A stretch of DNA of 64,000 nt from positions 62,001-126,000 of the forward strand of contig JBMOIC010000001.1 of assembly GCA_049317525.1 (NCBI GenBank), given 5' to 3'. This document shows positions 18,425 through 27,886 of this stretch, in pieces. The notes beneath the pieces were generated by a model that was given only the letters and a program-made list of their open reading frames with translations, was not told the origin of the DNA and made no database searches. The stretch is from UBA961 sp049317525 (GTDB taxonomy: Bacteria; Bacteroidota; Ignavibacteria; Kapaibacteriales; UBA961). Position 1 is the stretch's first letter. Every line of letters starts with the position of its first letter. The position numbers were made by a program, and so were the translations under genes.

Positions 18425-19839
18425 TAATAACCTGCAATTGACCATTGATATAATGAAAAGGCTTTATGATATTGAATTAAAGCATCAACAACTCTACTGG
18501 CAGATTCAGCAGAAAACCTTTCTCTTAAGTTAACTGTAAATAATGAACTTTCACCTTGACTTAGTAATTGTCTTTCAGCATTTTCCATTTGAATAGCTGC
18601 ACTGTTCTCTTGTTTAGCCGTAATATATTGCTGGTAAGAAGCAATTAATTCAGACGTTGCATCATCAATTTCAGCAGATATAGTTCTTAATAGTAGCGAT
18701 TGTTTTAATTGTAAAGACTGCTGCTTCACTTCTGCTTGCTGTTTTACACCATTTGCATTCCTTAACAATAAAGGCATTTCTGCTTGAACCCCAATTTTAT
18801 AATCAATTTGCTGAGAACCATTTTGAAATGATTGGGTATTAAATGGAGCAAACTTTACATTGATATCAGGCTTCCAAAGCTCATTTGTAAGATTTATTTC
18901 AATATCAGCAATAGAAATTTCACCAAGTAACTGAGATATTTCAGGTCTTGTTTTTAAGGCCTTTTCTTTATCATTAGCATAAGTTAACTTAGAAATTAAG
19001 ACTGGATCTTTCATATCAGAGGGCATAATATCAGAAGGAAAAATCGCTGGAGTGCCATTTTTATTCCATATATACTGTCCAACAGCAATAGCTGCTTTTT
19101 CATATTCTCTTCTTGATTTAATCAATAAACCTTTTCTTCTTAGTAATTCTTGTGTCATTTCAATGCTATCAATTTTAGCTCTTTCCCCCATTTTATGTTC
19201 TTCGATGATACCAGATAATCTTATTTCTGCTAAGCGTAAAAGAAGTTTTGCAATTGAATACTTCATTAAAGCTCCAGACCATTCCCAATATTTTTCTGAG
19301 CTTTTCAGGAACAATTCATTCCTATTTTCAATAATTGCAGCATCAGCCATATTAGGTAATTGTTCAGCTTTAAGAATTGCTGCTCGGTTTTTATCAATAA
19401 GAATATTTCGCCATAATGGGAATGAAATACCAAAAGAAGACTCGCCATTTAAACTAGTTGTATTGTCTTGATCGAATAATCCAATATTTCTTTTCCAAGA
19501 AGCACTGATTTTTTGACCCCAAAAAATTGGTATCGACAATTCAGCTGAAGCAGTTTGCTGTTTAAACTTATCAGTTTCATTTTTAGAAGTGATTTCTCCA
19601 TTAATAGATGGATCTAATCTACCCCAAGCAGATAAAACAGAGGCTTTTGCGCTTTGCGCACCAAGTTCACTAACTTGTAATTTTGGATGATTTGCATTAA
19701 TGACTGCAAATAATTGCAGTAAAGTTAAGGTATCTGCACTTTGAATATCAGGATTTTGGAATGAAAAGTCTTCCAAAATTTGTCCATTACACTGTATATG
19801 AACAAACAATACAAAAAGCATAAGAAAGAAACGCTTCAC
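18424..19839 (-). CDS. TolC-family outer membrane efflux protein
   Basis: Outer-membrane channel component, 471 residues, with a signal peptide (MKRFFLMLFVLFVHIQCNG). Long alpha-helical segments are typical of the TolC tunnel. Repeats are visible, with LQVSELGAQSAKASVLSAWGRLDPSI in the first half and LTNELWKPDINVKFAPF in the second. It completes the tripartite exporter with the upstream HlyD and ABC genes; the start overlaps hlyD by 4 bp (ATGA). Confidence 0.9.
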   Translation of the reverse strand: MKRFFLMLFVLFVHIQCNGQILEDFSFQNPDIQSADTLTLLQLFAVINANHPKLQVSELGAQSAKASVLSAWGRLDPSINGEITSKNETDKFKQQTASAELSIPIFWGQKISASWKRNIGLFDQDNTTSLNGESSFGISFPLWRNILIDKNRAAILKAEQLPNMADAAIIENRNELFLKSSEKYWEWSGALMKYSIAKLLLRLAEIRLSGIIEEHKMGERAKIDSIEMTQELLRRKGLLIKSRREYEKAAIAVGQYIWNKNGTPAIFPSDIMPSDMKDPVLISKLTYANDKEKALKTRPEISQLLGEISIADIEINLTNELWKPDINVKFAPFNTQSFQNGSQQIDYKIGVQAEMPLLLRNANGVKQQAEVKQQSLQLKQSLLLRTISAEIDDATSELIASYQQYITAKQENSAAIQMENAERQLLSQGESSLFTVNLRERFSAESASRVVDALIQYHKAFSLYQWSIAGY

Positions 19840-21227
19840 TCTTTACTCTCTTCATTAATTGGTTGTTTTGAATCACTCTTTTTAGTGGGAACATCTAAAG
19901 AAATTGGGAAACCATTAAATTGACGCCATAGTTCATATCCTAATGATACAGTATTCAATTGCATCCAGCCTGCTACTTTTGTACCCGGCCTTAAATATGT
20001 AGAATTAGGCCATGGCACATCTTGTGGGTCTGGTTTAACTACAATCCTAAATGATCCTGAAAATTGTTCATCATCTACAGCATCAATTACAGAAATAATT
20101 CCACCAAATGTTCCAGCAGATGCTGAGGGCCAACCTTTAATTTGAAAAGCTGGGAATCCATCAAATTGTAATCGCACTTTTTTACCAATATTTAATAATG
20201 GAGCATCATTTCCAGAGATACGAATTTCAACAGCTAACGATTGTGCCTCGGGAACTAACACTACCAATTTATCTCCTTGCTTTACAGTTTCTCCCATACC
20301 AAGGGCAAATAATCTAACAATTTTTCCTTTTATCGGAGCCCTTACAATTGATGCTTCTTTTCTTTGATAAAATGCATTTAGATCGGAACGACCTTTAAAG
20401 ATAGAATTATCAATAGATGCAACTGATTCTAATGCTTTTGACTCATCTGCAACAGCTTTTAGTATCTTTGATGTACCTTCCGATTCTTTGTTTTTAACAT
20501 TTTCTAAAGTCTCTAATTCTTGCCGTCTAGCAGCTTCTATATCTGCTTTAAGTGTTGTAAGAGCAACGTCTGCTTTTTGTTGCTCTACCTGAGCATTTTC
20601 AAATTGTCTCTGTGACAACAACCCTTGTTCAAAAAGAGATTTCCTATCTTGATAACGTTGTTTAGCAACATTTAAATCTAAAATTGCTTGTTTAAGCCTT
20701 TCCTCTAAAGCAATACGCCTTTGTTTAGCTTGTTCAACTTTTTCTTTACTTGCATTAACTCCAGAGCTTCTTGCATCTGTTTCTGCCTCAATTTGACCTC
20801 TTAATGCAGAAATTTGGGAAATAATACTTCCCCTTCTTTGCTCAATTGCATCTAATTGTTTTTGTTGATTTTGAATTAAAGCAGTATCAAGAAATTTAGA
20901 ATCGATATCAGCTAAAATTGCAATTGTATCTCCTGCTTCTACATGTTGACCTTCTACAACAAGCCACGAAACTAATCTTCCGGTAATTTGGCTATTAATT
21001 GTCTGTGGACGTTGCCCTGGAACCAAAGCTGTAACTTTACCTTTGCCTGTAACTGTTTGCACCCAAGGTACTGCTAAAAGAAGAATGATAAGAAGTATAA
21101 ATAATGCTATTAATACATAAGCAAAAATTCTTAAAGAGTTTTTGGATTTAACAAAATGAATTGATCGATAATCTTGATTATGTATATGATTATCATGATG
21201 AATAGGAGAATTATGTTCTATTTTCAT
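19836..21227 (-). CDS. HlyD-family membrane fusion protein
   Basis: A 463-residue periplasmic adaptor. A cytoplasmic His-rich tail is followed by one membrane segment (about 33-55). A biotinyl-lipoyl-like half-motif follows (GRLVSWLVVEGQHVEAGDTIAIL, key VxEGxxVxxGDxI). A long coiled coil (about 105-270) comes next, then the second lipoyl half (IVRAPIKGKIVRL). The C-terminal beta barrel fits HlyD/EmrA. It links the ABC exporter to TolC. It starts 1 bp after the ABC gene. Confidence 0.92.
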   Translation of the reverse strand: MKIEHNSPIHHDNHIHNQDYRSIHFVKSKNSLRIFAYVLIALFILLIILLLAVPWVQTVTGKGKVTALVPGQRPQTINSQITGRLVSWLVVEGQHVEAGDTIAILADIDSKFLDTALIQNQQKQLDAIEQRRGSIISQISALRGQIEAETDARSSGVNASKEKVEQAKQRRIALEERLKQAILDLNVAKQRYQDRKSLFEQGLLSQRQFENAQVEQQKADVALTTLKADIEAARRQELETLENVKNKESEGTSKILKAVADESKALESVASIDNSIFKGRSDLNAFYQRKEASIVRAPIKGKIVRLFALGMGETVKQGDKLVVLVPEAQSLAVEIRISGNDAPLLNIGKKVRLQFDGFPAFQIKGWPSASAGTFGGIISVIDAVDDEQFSGSFRIVVKPDPQDVPWPNSTYLRPGTKVAGWMQLNTVSLGYELWRQFNGFPISLDVPTKKSDSKQPINEESKE

Positions 21228-21228
21228 A

Positions 21229-23085
21229 TTAATTACCCTCCTTTTGCTGTTCTTCGATGGTTGTATGATGATGTTGAAGTGCTAATTCTGGGAACATTTT
21301 TTTGAAGAGAGAATCATTCTTTGTAAATAATGAATGAGGCGTACCTTTTTCTATAATTTTACCATCAGAAATTACATAAACAGCTTCTGATTTTGATACT
21401 ACTTCAGGATCATGAGTAATTGATAATACCGTCCAATTATTCTTTTTTGAATATAAATCTTGAATGATCTCTAATTTCATATTTTCTTCGATTCCCGTGA
21501 ATGCTTCATCTAGTACTAAAAGCCTAGGTTTATGAACAATCGCTCTAGCAATCATGATACGTCTTATTTGCCCTGTAGATAAATTTTTACCATAGCTAAC
21601 TGTTTTGGTTTGAAGTCCATTGGGTAATCTCATCAAAGAATCATCTAATCGAGTGATTCTTACTGCTTCCATTACATCTTTTCCAGGTATCCAATCTCTT
21701 CCTAATGTAATATTTTCCCATATCGTACCTTCAAATATCTCATCATGAGGGAAAACAAATCCAATATGATTTCTTACATGAGATAAATCTAAAATTCTTA
21801 AATCATTATCGTCTATTAATATAGATCCCATGGAGGCATCTAATAAACCCACAATAAGATGAGCTAATGTAGACTTTCCAGCACCACTTTTTCCTACTAT
21901 TGCAGCTCTTTGTCCTGCTGGGATAGAGCAGTGAATGTCTTTTAATATTGGAACTGAATCATAAGTGTATGCTATATGTTCACAATTCAAAGCAATTCCG
22001 TGATCGGAATGTGGCAAAATATTTCCGCCAATACGTTCCAATTCTATATCAGTAATATTACCAACTTTATCAAATGCTGCTAATGTATCATATATTACTT
22101 CTAATTGATTTGTTAACTTCTCTAATGCTGTGATTAAAGAAACAATCACTAATTCGGTTGCTACTAATTGCCCTAAAGTAATTTGGCGTTCAAAAACTAA
22201 ATAACCCCCAATTGCTAAAACACCAGTATTAACAATGGATCTAATAAATGTAAATCCAATAATTTGGCGTATAAGTATCTTAAAATGGATTTTCCGCTCT
22301 TTAACATAATCATGTGATAATGAATCAATTTTCCTTAAGATAAAATCATTATTTCCAGATAATTTAAAACTGTGTACACATCGAGCTATATCTTCTAAAA
22401 AAGCAGCAGCATCATATTTTTTCTTAGATTCTATGATACTTGTTTTTAAACTATCTTTTCCCAAAACATATACGATACCTAAAGACAAAATGATGAATAA
22501 AAGTCCTAATGCTAATAGTGTAGGGCTAATAAATATCAGTAGTCCAAGTCCAGCTGTACCAATAATGAGTGCACTTAATCCATCTATTAATAACTTTTTA
22601 ATTCCCTTTTGTAATGTAATAACATCAAAAAATCTATTTAATAGTTCTGGAGCATACTCATGCTGAAATACTGATTGTTTGGCATGAGGAAACTTGTAAC
22701 CAATCTCAAATGCAGTGTTTACAAATAATCTTTGCTGTAATATTTCAACCACATAAGCTTGTACTATTCCTATTGCCCCTGCTACTAATAATCCAACAAA
22801 GATAATTCCCGATAGAACAAGTAATGGCATTGTAAAAACACCAGCAGATATTGTTGTAACTAATGCATTGATAGTTAATGGAGTTACAAGAGATACTACT
22901 CCAATAAGTATTCCATACATGATGATTACACTTATATCTTTCTTTTCTAATGAAATATATGTAAATGCTCTTTCTAATGGGGATAAAGTCTTTTGTTGTG
23001 ATGATTGATGATAGTTTTTTTGCGCAAGTACTATATCAAAAGTTGATTGTGATTCTATTTCTGATTGTCGTTTGTGTGAATTCAT
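21229..23085 (-). CDS. ABC exporter (TMD-NBD), HlyB/PrtD-like
   Basis: A 618-residue half-size ABC exporter. About six membrane helices (55-330) precede an ATPase domain with Walker A VGKSGAGKSTLAH, signature LSTGQIRRIMIARA, Walker B LLVLDEAF and the switch histidine SITHDP. No C39 peptidase domain is present, so it is not a bacteriocin-processing transporter. It is the first gene of ABC-hlyD-tolC-tetR. The substrate could be a peptide, lipid or toxic compound; the linked TetR suggests induction by a ligand. Confidence 0.9.
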   Translation of the reverse strand: MNSHKRQSEIESQSTFDIVLAQKNYHQSSQQKTLSPLERAFTYISLEKKDISVIIMYGILIGVVSLVTPLTINALVTTISAGVFTMPLLVLSGIIFVGLLVAGAIGIVQAYVVEILQQRLFVNTAFEIGYKFPHAKQSVFQHEYAPELLNRFFDVITLQKGIKKLLIDGLSALIIGTAGLGLLIFISPTLLALGLLFIILSLGIVYVLGKDSLKTSIIESKKKYDAAAFLEDIARCVHSFKLSGNNDFILRKIDSLSHDYVKERKIHFKILIRQIIGFTFIRSIVNTGVLAIGGYLVFERQITLGQLVATELVIVSLITALEKLTNQLEVIYDTLAAFDKVGNITDIELERIGGNILPHSDHGIALNCEHIAYTYDSVPILKDIHCSIPAGQRAAIVGKSGAGKSTLAHLIVGLLDASMGSILIDDNDLRILDLSHVRNHIGFVFPHDEIFEGTIWENITLGRDWIPGKDVMEAVRITRLDDSLMRLPNGLQTKTVSYGKNLSTGQIRRIMIARAIVHKPRLLVLDEAFTGIEENMKLEIIQDLYSKKNNWTVLSITHDPEVVSKSEAVYVISDGKIIEKGTPHSLFTKNDSLFKKMFPELALQHHHTTIEEQQKEGN

Positions 23086-23112
23086 AATAAAAAAACAAAA
23101 AATATAAAATTT

Positions 23113-23131
23113 ATGATAGTGTTACTATCAT
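23113..23131. promoter_or_regulatory. Candidate TetR operator: perfect 19-bp palindrome
   Basis: ATGATAGT-GTT-ACTATCAT is a perfect 8-bp inverted repeat with a 3-nt centre, 27 bp upstream of the ABC exporter start. A near-match -7 box (TATTTTTTG on the minus strand, 23096-23104) places the palindrome over the expected -33 region, so a bound repressor would block the promoter. The TetR gene at the end of the operon is the natural partner. A weak terminator for the upstream DMT gene is an alternative, but only 2 of the 8 stem pairs are G:C. Confidence 0.65.
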
Positions 23132-23166
23132 TGAACGTAATCCCTTAAAATGTATTGTCTATTATA

Positions 23167-24024
23167 TTAACCTTTTTGAGTTAAAATAACGCCAACAATA
23201 GCAATCATCGCACCGATTACAAAAACAGATGATGGTAATTGTCCAAATAAGAAAAATGCCATGATCGTGGTGAGGATTGGTTGAATATTATTAAACACGG
23301 ACAATTTACTTGCTTCCATTTTAGATAAAGCATAATACCATAGTCCATAACCTAACCCAGAAGTAATGACTCCTAAATAGCATAATTGCAACCAATTAAA
23401 AGAAGTATAATTTGATATTTCGAATGGAAATGGCATCAATAATGCGATTGGAATATAGAGAATAACACCTGTTAACATAGAAATTCCAGTAGTAAAAACA
23501 CCATTATATTTCATAGCATATTTTTTACCTAAAGTAGTATATATAGCCCAAGATATACTTGCACATAGCACCATTATATTTCCTAAGAACTGTTCTGAAC
23601 CGAATAAAAATCCCTTTTCGAAAAGAACAATAATCGTCCCAATCAAAGCAATTACAATTCCGAGAACTTTTAAAGGAGTAATTTTTTCTTTCAAAAAGAA
23701 GAAAGCTATAATCAATACAAATGCTGGGGATAATGCATAAGCCAAAGAAGCATTAGCAGGAGTAGTATATTTAATACCCCAAATAAATAGTAATTGATTT
23801 ATTGGTATATTCAGTGCACCCAAAAGAAAAAATGCAGGCCAATCTTTTTTTTCTATTTTAGAAATCGAATGTGAAGATAAATACATCCAAATAGCATAAG
23901 CACATAATGCAAATCCACCTCTAAACAATACTACATGAGCAGGATGAATTGAGTTTGTGATACTTTTTGCAAAAAGATGAGTACTAGAAGAAATGAGCTG
24001 TTGTAAAAACAATATATATGGCAT
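23167..24024 (-). CDS. EamA/DMT-superfamily transporter
   Basis: A 285-residue protein with ten hydrophobic segments arranged as two EamA repeats (about 1-133 and 145-283). Typical motifs include FFLKEKITPLKVLGIVIALIG at the end of repeat 1 and a similar VIGAMIAIVGVIL at the end of repeat 2. The probable role is export of a metabolite or amino acid; the substrate is unknown. Divergent from the FemAB-like gene, with back-to-back promoters between them. Confidence 0.88.
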   Translation of the reverse strand: MPYILFLQQLISSSTHLFAKSITNSIHPAHVVLFRGGFALCAYAIWMYLSSHSISKIEKKDWPAFFLLGALNIPINQLLFIWGIKYTTPANASLAYALSPAFVLIIAFFFLKEKITPLKVLGIVIALIGTIIVLFEKGFLFGSEQFLGNIMVLCASISWAIYTTLGKKYAMKYNGVFTTGISMLTGVILYIPIALLMPFPFEISNYTSFNWLQLCYLGVITSGLGYGLWYYALSKMEASKLSVFNNIQPILTTIMAFFLFGQLPSSVFVIGAMIAIVGVILTQKG

Positions 24025-24039
24025 ATGAATTTTCTTTCC

Positions 24040-24072
24040 TTGTTAAGTTTTACAAACTTACCGTTAAATTTG
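24040..24072. promoter_or_regulatory. Divergent -7 boxes forming an inverted repeat
   Basis: The minus strand reads TAAGTTTG (24053-24060, toward the DMT gene), and the plus strand reads TAAATTTG (24065-24072, toward the FemAB-like gene). They are separated by 4 nt. A TTG at 24040-24042 stands 22 nt before the plus box. The two boxes together make a near-perfect inverted repeat, so the two promoters would compete for polymerase or share a regulator. Confidence 0.5.
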
Positions 24073-24126
24073 TGTCTAAAATCATAAGACATATTATTCT
24101 ATTCAAACAATTTATTTGAGATATAC

Positions 24127-25119
24127 ATGCAATTAGATGCCGAAATAGAGCTCTTTGTTCAAAATAATACTCCTATTTCAAGTAAAATTTGGGATAGTTT
24201 TGTTAAAAATTCAGACAATGGAACAATGTTTCACGAGCAAGTATTTCTCGGCTATCATGCAGAAGGTAGATTTAAAGATAATTCTCTATATTTCACGCGA
24301 AACAATAATTTGTTTGCAGTATTTCCAGCGATAGAAATAATAAAAAATGGAAAGAAAATTCTTCATTCACATGGCGGGGCATCATATGGTGGATTTGTAT
24401 ATCCAAAGCAGTTAAATATAAGGGATGCATTTTTACTTGTAGAGCAGTTAATTGAGTATGCAAAAAAGCATAATTTTGATGCTATTCAACTTACACTACC
24501 TCCACTTATTTATTCTCAACACATATCTAATTATATAGATTTTGCTCTGATCAAACATGATTTTGTTTATCTAAAAAGAGAGATTTCAAGTGTAGTAGAT
24601 TTTTCATTTGAGAATGAGCAAACATTATTAAAGCAATTTAGACCTGAAGCAAGAACTGCTATCAATAAATCAATAAAGAGTGGTATCATTATTAAAGAAT
24701 GCGATAATTTTTCAGAATACTATGAAATATTAAAAAAGAACCTTCTTATGAGGCATGGCGTTCAACCAACACATACTTTAGAAGAGCTTTTACTATTAAA
24801 AAAGAAATATCCAAAAGAAATACGACTATGGGGTGCTTTTTTAGATAATACTTTAATTGCTGGAGTATGTAATTTTAGTGCAAATTCTAAAGTTGTATTA
24901 GCTTTTTATATTAGCCATGATGAACATTATCAAGAATACAGAGCAGTAAATCAATTGTTTTATGAAATCATGAAACAATACAAATATGAAGGATTCAGCT
25001 TTTTAGATTTTGGGATATTTACCGTCAATATGGAGCCAAATTGGGGCCTAGGACGTTTCAAAGAAAACTTTGGTAGCAGAGGCATTTTTCGTGATACATT
25101 TTATAAAGAATTAACATAG
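24127..25119 (+). CDS. FemAB/BioF2-like GNAT-fold transferase
   Basis: A 330-residue protein with the double-GNAT layout of FemAB/CelD-like transferases. HGGASYGGFVYP (about 87-98) and RPEARTAINKSIKSGI in the middle are typical. The C-terminal half contains LWGAFLDNTLIAGV and ends with FSFLDFG and NWGLGRFKENFG. Family members transfer amino-acyl or acyl groups to peptidoglycan or surface glycans. The acceptor here is not known, but two glycosyltransferases follow, which suggests surface glycan modification. Confidence 0.75.
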   Translation: MQLDAEIELFVQNNTPISSKIWDSFVKNSDNGTMFHEQVFLGYHAEGRFKDNSLYFTRNNNLFAVFPAIEIIKNGKKILHSHGGASYGGFVYPKQLNIRDAFLLVEQLIEYAKKHNFDAIQLTLPPLIYSQHISNYIDFALIKHDFVYLKREISSVVDFSFENEQTLLKQFRPEARTAINKSIKSGIIIKECDNFSEYYEILKKNLLMRHGVQPTHTLEELLLLKKKYPKEIRLWGAFLDNTLIAGVCNFSANSKVVLAFYISHDEHYQEYRAVNQLFYEIMKQYKYEGFSFLDFGIFTVNMEPNWGLGRFKENFGSRGIFRDTFYKELT

Positions 25120-25121
25120 CC

Positions 25122-26195
25122 TTGAATACTATTCTTCATATTGCTGCTGAAAATTTTGCAGGTGTACCCTTTGATTTCATGCACATGCATAAACAAATGG
25201 GCGATAAGTCTAGACTTATCACTCTTCATTCAAATCCATTAGGTTTTAAAGAAGATATATGCTTGGACTTTCCTATCTCTAGATCTAATTATGCAAAATG
25301 GTGGCGTTATAAAAAATCTCTTATAAAAAAAGACACTACTCACTCTTTTTATTGGAAACCTTCTTCATTTCTAGAATCCCTCTATTTTTCCTATCAATCA
25401 TATTCCAGAAAATCAACAATTCATAAGCTTATTCATGATTATCATTTAGATGAATCTTCTATTATTCATTATGATGCGGGTTTAGACTTTACAAGAGATT
25501 CCTTTTTTGCTAAGCGCTGGAAGCAAATGGGCAAAAAGATCGTTAATTGTTATTATGGAAGTGATTTACGCTCTCGTGGGATTATCAGAGAAATGGATGA
25601 ATTAGCTGATTTGTCTATAACAACAGAATATGATCATTTGTCGATGAAAAATAATATTCATTATATTTTTTATCCATATAATCCTGTTGAATTACCAGGC
25701 ATTTCTCCAGAAAAAGATTTTTCAACAATACGGATAGTACATTCCCCTACCAATAGAATCTATAAGGGAACAGAACTTATTTGTAAAGTTATCGAAAAAT
25801 TACAGCGTTCTTTTGCATTTGAATTTTATCTATTAGAAAATATGTCTAGAGATGAAGTACTAAAGATTAAGTCTACATGTACAATTTCTATAGATCAAGT
25901 AGGTGGAAAACATGGTGGTACTGGATATGGAAAAGCTGGAATCGAATCTTTATCTATGGGTATTCCTGTAATCACAAATATGACAAATGACTATAAAGAC
26001 TGGCTTCCAGAAAATCCTTTCCATATTGCCAATGATGCTTCACAATTAGAACAACAATTGGTGATGCTACTAGAAAACCCTGATCTATGTAAACAATCAG
26101 GAGAATTAGGTAAATCGTGGGTAAGCAAATATCATGGATATGAATCTGTAAACAATCAATTAAACACTCTTTACAAACAATACAATATTATATAA
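25122..26195 (+). CDS. Glycosyltransferase, GT4/GT-B-like
   Basis: A 357-residue probable GT-B glycosyltransferase. The N-terminal half is diverged. The C-terminal nucleotide-sugar domain shows IRIVHSPTNRIYKGTELI and GKAGIESLSMGIPVITN, typical of GT family 4. The start is TTG at 25122, 2 bp after the FemAB-like stop; an in-frame stop at 25104-25106 and the lack of an ATG in between leave no better start. The sugar and acceptor are unknown. Confidence 0.75.
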   Translation: MNTILHIAAENFAGVPFDFMHMHKQMGDKSRLITLHSNPLGFKEDICLDFPISRSNYAKWWRYKKSLIKKDTTHSFYWKPSSFLESLYFSYQSYSRKSTIHKLIHDYHLDESSIIHYDAGLDFTRDSFFAKRWKQMGKKIVNCYYGSDLRSRGIIREMDELADLSITTEYDHLSMKNNIHYIFYPYNPVELPGISPEKDFSTIRIVHSPTNRIYKGTELICKVIEKLQRSFAFEFYLLENMSRDEVLKIKSTCTISIDQVGGKHGGTGYGKAGIESLSMGIPVITNMTNDYKDWLPENPFHIANDASQLEQQLVMLLENPDLCKQSGELGKSWVSKYHGYESVNNQLNTLYKQYNII

Positions 26196-26205
26196 TTACC
26201 ATTTC

Positions 26206-27453
26206 ATGCATGCATTTATAAGATTTATAAAACTCGATATATGGACTCAGAGAATATGCCTTTTAGGAGCTTTCCTACTGATAGGAAAATTGTTGTATTT
26301 ACTATTCTTTGATGTACATATTCATGCTATTGAAGATTGGTACATTGCTCAAAATCTATCTGATGGAAAAGGATATATTTTACATCAACAAGATACTGCT
26401 CTAAAAACTCCTATTTATCCCATATTTCTTACTTTTTTTGCACTGCTTCCAGATATAACAGGGAAATTATTAGCAAGTGCTACACAGCATATTCTCTTTT
26501 ATATTGCTGATTTACTATTAATGTGGGCTATTACAATACGATTTGGAAGAGCATTTGGTAATATAGTTGGTTTACTTTTTTTACTTCATCCTGCATATTT
26601 TTATTATCCTTTTATTCTGGAATCAACAGCACTTACCGTTCCTTTATCAGTTGTATATATAGTACTAGTAATACAATATCTACAAGAACATTCTAAATTC
26701 AATAATTGGATCAGATATATAATTGGATGGATAATAGCATTATGCCAACCTATCTTTTTTCCATTGATATGTATGTCTATGATAATCAAAAGAAAAACAG
26801 ATTCATATACAACATTGATAATGCCAATTATCATCACATTTTTGATTGTCTTTTCACCATGGATATATAGGAATACATTAGTCTTTCATTCTATTGTAGT
26901 ATTTAAATCACCTTTTTGGATGAATATATATGAAGGATTTTATCCATCTCCAGGAATACCGAGTACATATATTTCTATAGAAAATCAGAAATCTATTGAT
27001 TCATTAAGACAAACAAACAATGATTTTGAAATGGAAAAATACTATAAACCTATAGTTATGAATGCTATTTCAGATTATCCTAAAGAATATGTATTGTTAA
27101 GTATTGATCGTTTTAAGCAGTTTTGGACAATTCCTCATAGATATGATGACCGTATATTTTCTTTACCAATTATCACAAGCAGACTTATTCCCCAATTCTT
27201 ACTATCAACAGGTGTTTTAATTAGCACCATACTCTTATATAAACAATTCCAAAAAAACAATTATTCAATCGTCTATTTTCATGTATTTTTACTTTTTTCT
27301 GTACTCTATGTATCAATTATATATAGTCTTACTCAAAGTTCTAATATCAGATTCAAATTAGATATCGAATGGATAGAATTACTGCTATTATACCCTCTGT
27401 TTGAATATATATCAGTAGATATTTTAAAGAAAAAAAATACTCGTTTAAATTGA
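26206..27453 (+). CDS. Polytopic GT-C type glycosyltransferase (ArnT/PMT-like)
   Basis: A 415-residue membrane protein with about ten hydrophobic helices. The first periplasmic loop EDWYIAQNLSDGKGY with the nearby PIYPIFL motif fits GT-C glycosyltransferases (dolichyl-phosphate-mannose or undecaprenyl-sugar using, GT39/83-like). It probably transfers a lipid-linked sugar to an envelope acceptor. It is the third gene of the FemAB-GT-GT unit (11 bp gap). Donor and acceptor are inferred only from the fold. Confidence 0.7.
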   Translation: MHAFIRFIKLDIWTQRICLLGAFLLIGKLLYLLFFDVHIHAIEDWYIAQNLSDGKGYILHQQDTALKTPIYPIFLTFFALLPDITGKLLASATQHILFYIADLLLMWAITIRFGRAFGNIVGLLFLLHPAYFYYPFILESTALTVPLSVVYIVLVIQYLQEHSKFNNWIRYIIGWIIALCQPIFFPLICMSMIIKRKTDSYTTLIMPIIITFLIVFSPWIYRNTLVFHSIVVFKSPFWMNIYEGFYPSPGIPSTYISIENQKSIDSLRQTNNDFEMEKYYKPIVMNAISDYPKEYVLLSIDRFKQFWTIPHRYDDRIFSLPIITSRLIPQFLLSTGVLISTILLYKQFQKNNYSIVYFHVFLLFSVLYVSIIYSLTQSSNIRFKLDIEWIELLLLYPLFEYISVDILKKKNTRLN

Positions 27454-27462
27454 TCGATTTGT

Positions 27463-27493
27463 TTTGTCACATTATATAAAACCACTATGTTTG
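27463..27493 (+). promoter_or_regulatory. Bacteroidota-type promoter of nuoA-nuoB
   Basis: TTTG at 27463-27466, a 19-nt spacer, and TATGTTTG at 27486-27493: an exact TTTG-N19-TAnnTTTG promoter. Transcription would start near 27500, and the ATG of nuoA is at 27527. As at ftsQ, the TTG of the -33 box could be misread as a start codon for a longer nuoA. Confidence 0.8.
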
Positions 27494-27526
27494 CCTAGTG
27501 TTTTTACTATTCTTTTTCTTAAATAT

Positions 27527-27886
27527 ATGATAGAATTATATCTTCCTTTAATAATAATGGTAGTGGTTGGATTTTTATTTGGACTATCAAATATTGCTAT
27601 TGCAGAATTTATAGGCCCACGAAAGAACAAAACCAAAGAGAAATTAAGTGTCTATGAATGTGGGATGGAACCCATTACTACTGCTAGAGAACGTTTTTCT
27701 GTGAAGTTCTACATGGTAGCAATGTTATTCATTCTCTTTGATATAGAAATTGTATTCATGTATCCTTGGGCAATACAATTCAAGACACTTGGTATGGTTG
27801 GATTGCTTGCAATGGCATTATTTATGGTTTTGCTTTTTGCAGGATATATTTATGTTTTAAAAAAAGGAGCCTTAGAATGGCAATAG
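27527..27886 (+). CDS. nuoA: NADH-quinone oxidoreductase subunit A
   Basis: Membrane subunit of respiratory complex I, 119 residues with three hydrophobic helices. The conserved loop KLSVYECGMEP and the segment FYMVAMLFILFDIEIVF (with the conserved DIE) are diagnostic. The ATG at 27527 (MIELYLPL) is used, because the in-frame TTG at 27464 is part of the -33 box. It overlaps nuoB by 10 bp. Unusually, no nuoC-N genes follow. Confidence 0.95.
   Translation: MIELYLPLIIMVVVGFLFGLSNIAIAEFIGPRKNKTKEKLSVYECGMEPITTARERFSVKFYMVAMLFILFDIEIVFMYPWAIQFKTLGMVGLLAMALFMVLLFAGYIYVLKKGALEWQ

Noticed and set aside
23113..23131. The palindrome as a rho-independent terminator of the DMT gene.
   Set aside because: The stem has only two G:C pairs and a 3-nt loop, and it lies over a promoter region; an operator explains it better, though not with certainty.
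27464..27526. A 21-residue N-terminal extension of NuoA.
   Set aside because: It starts in the -33 box of the nuo promoter, and NuoA normally begins about where MIELYLPL does.
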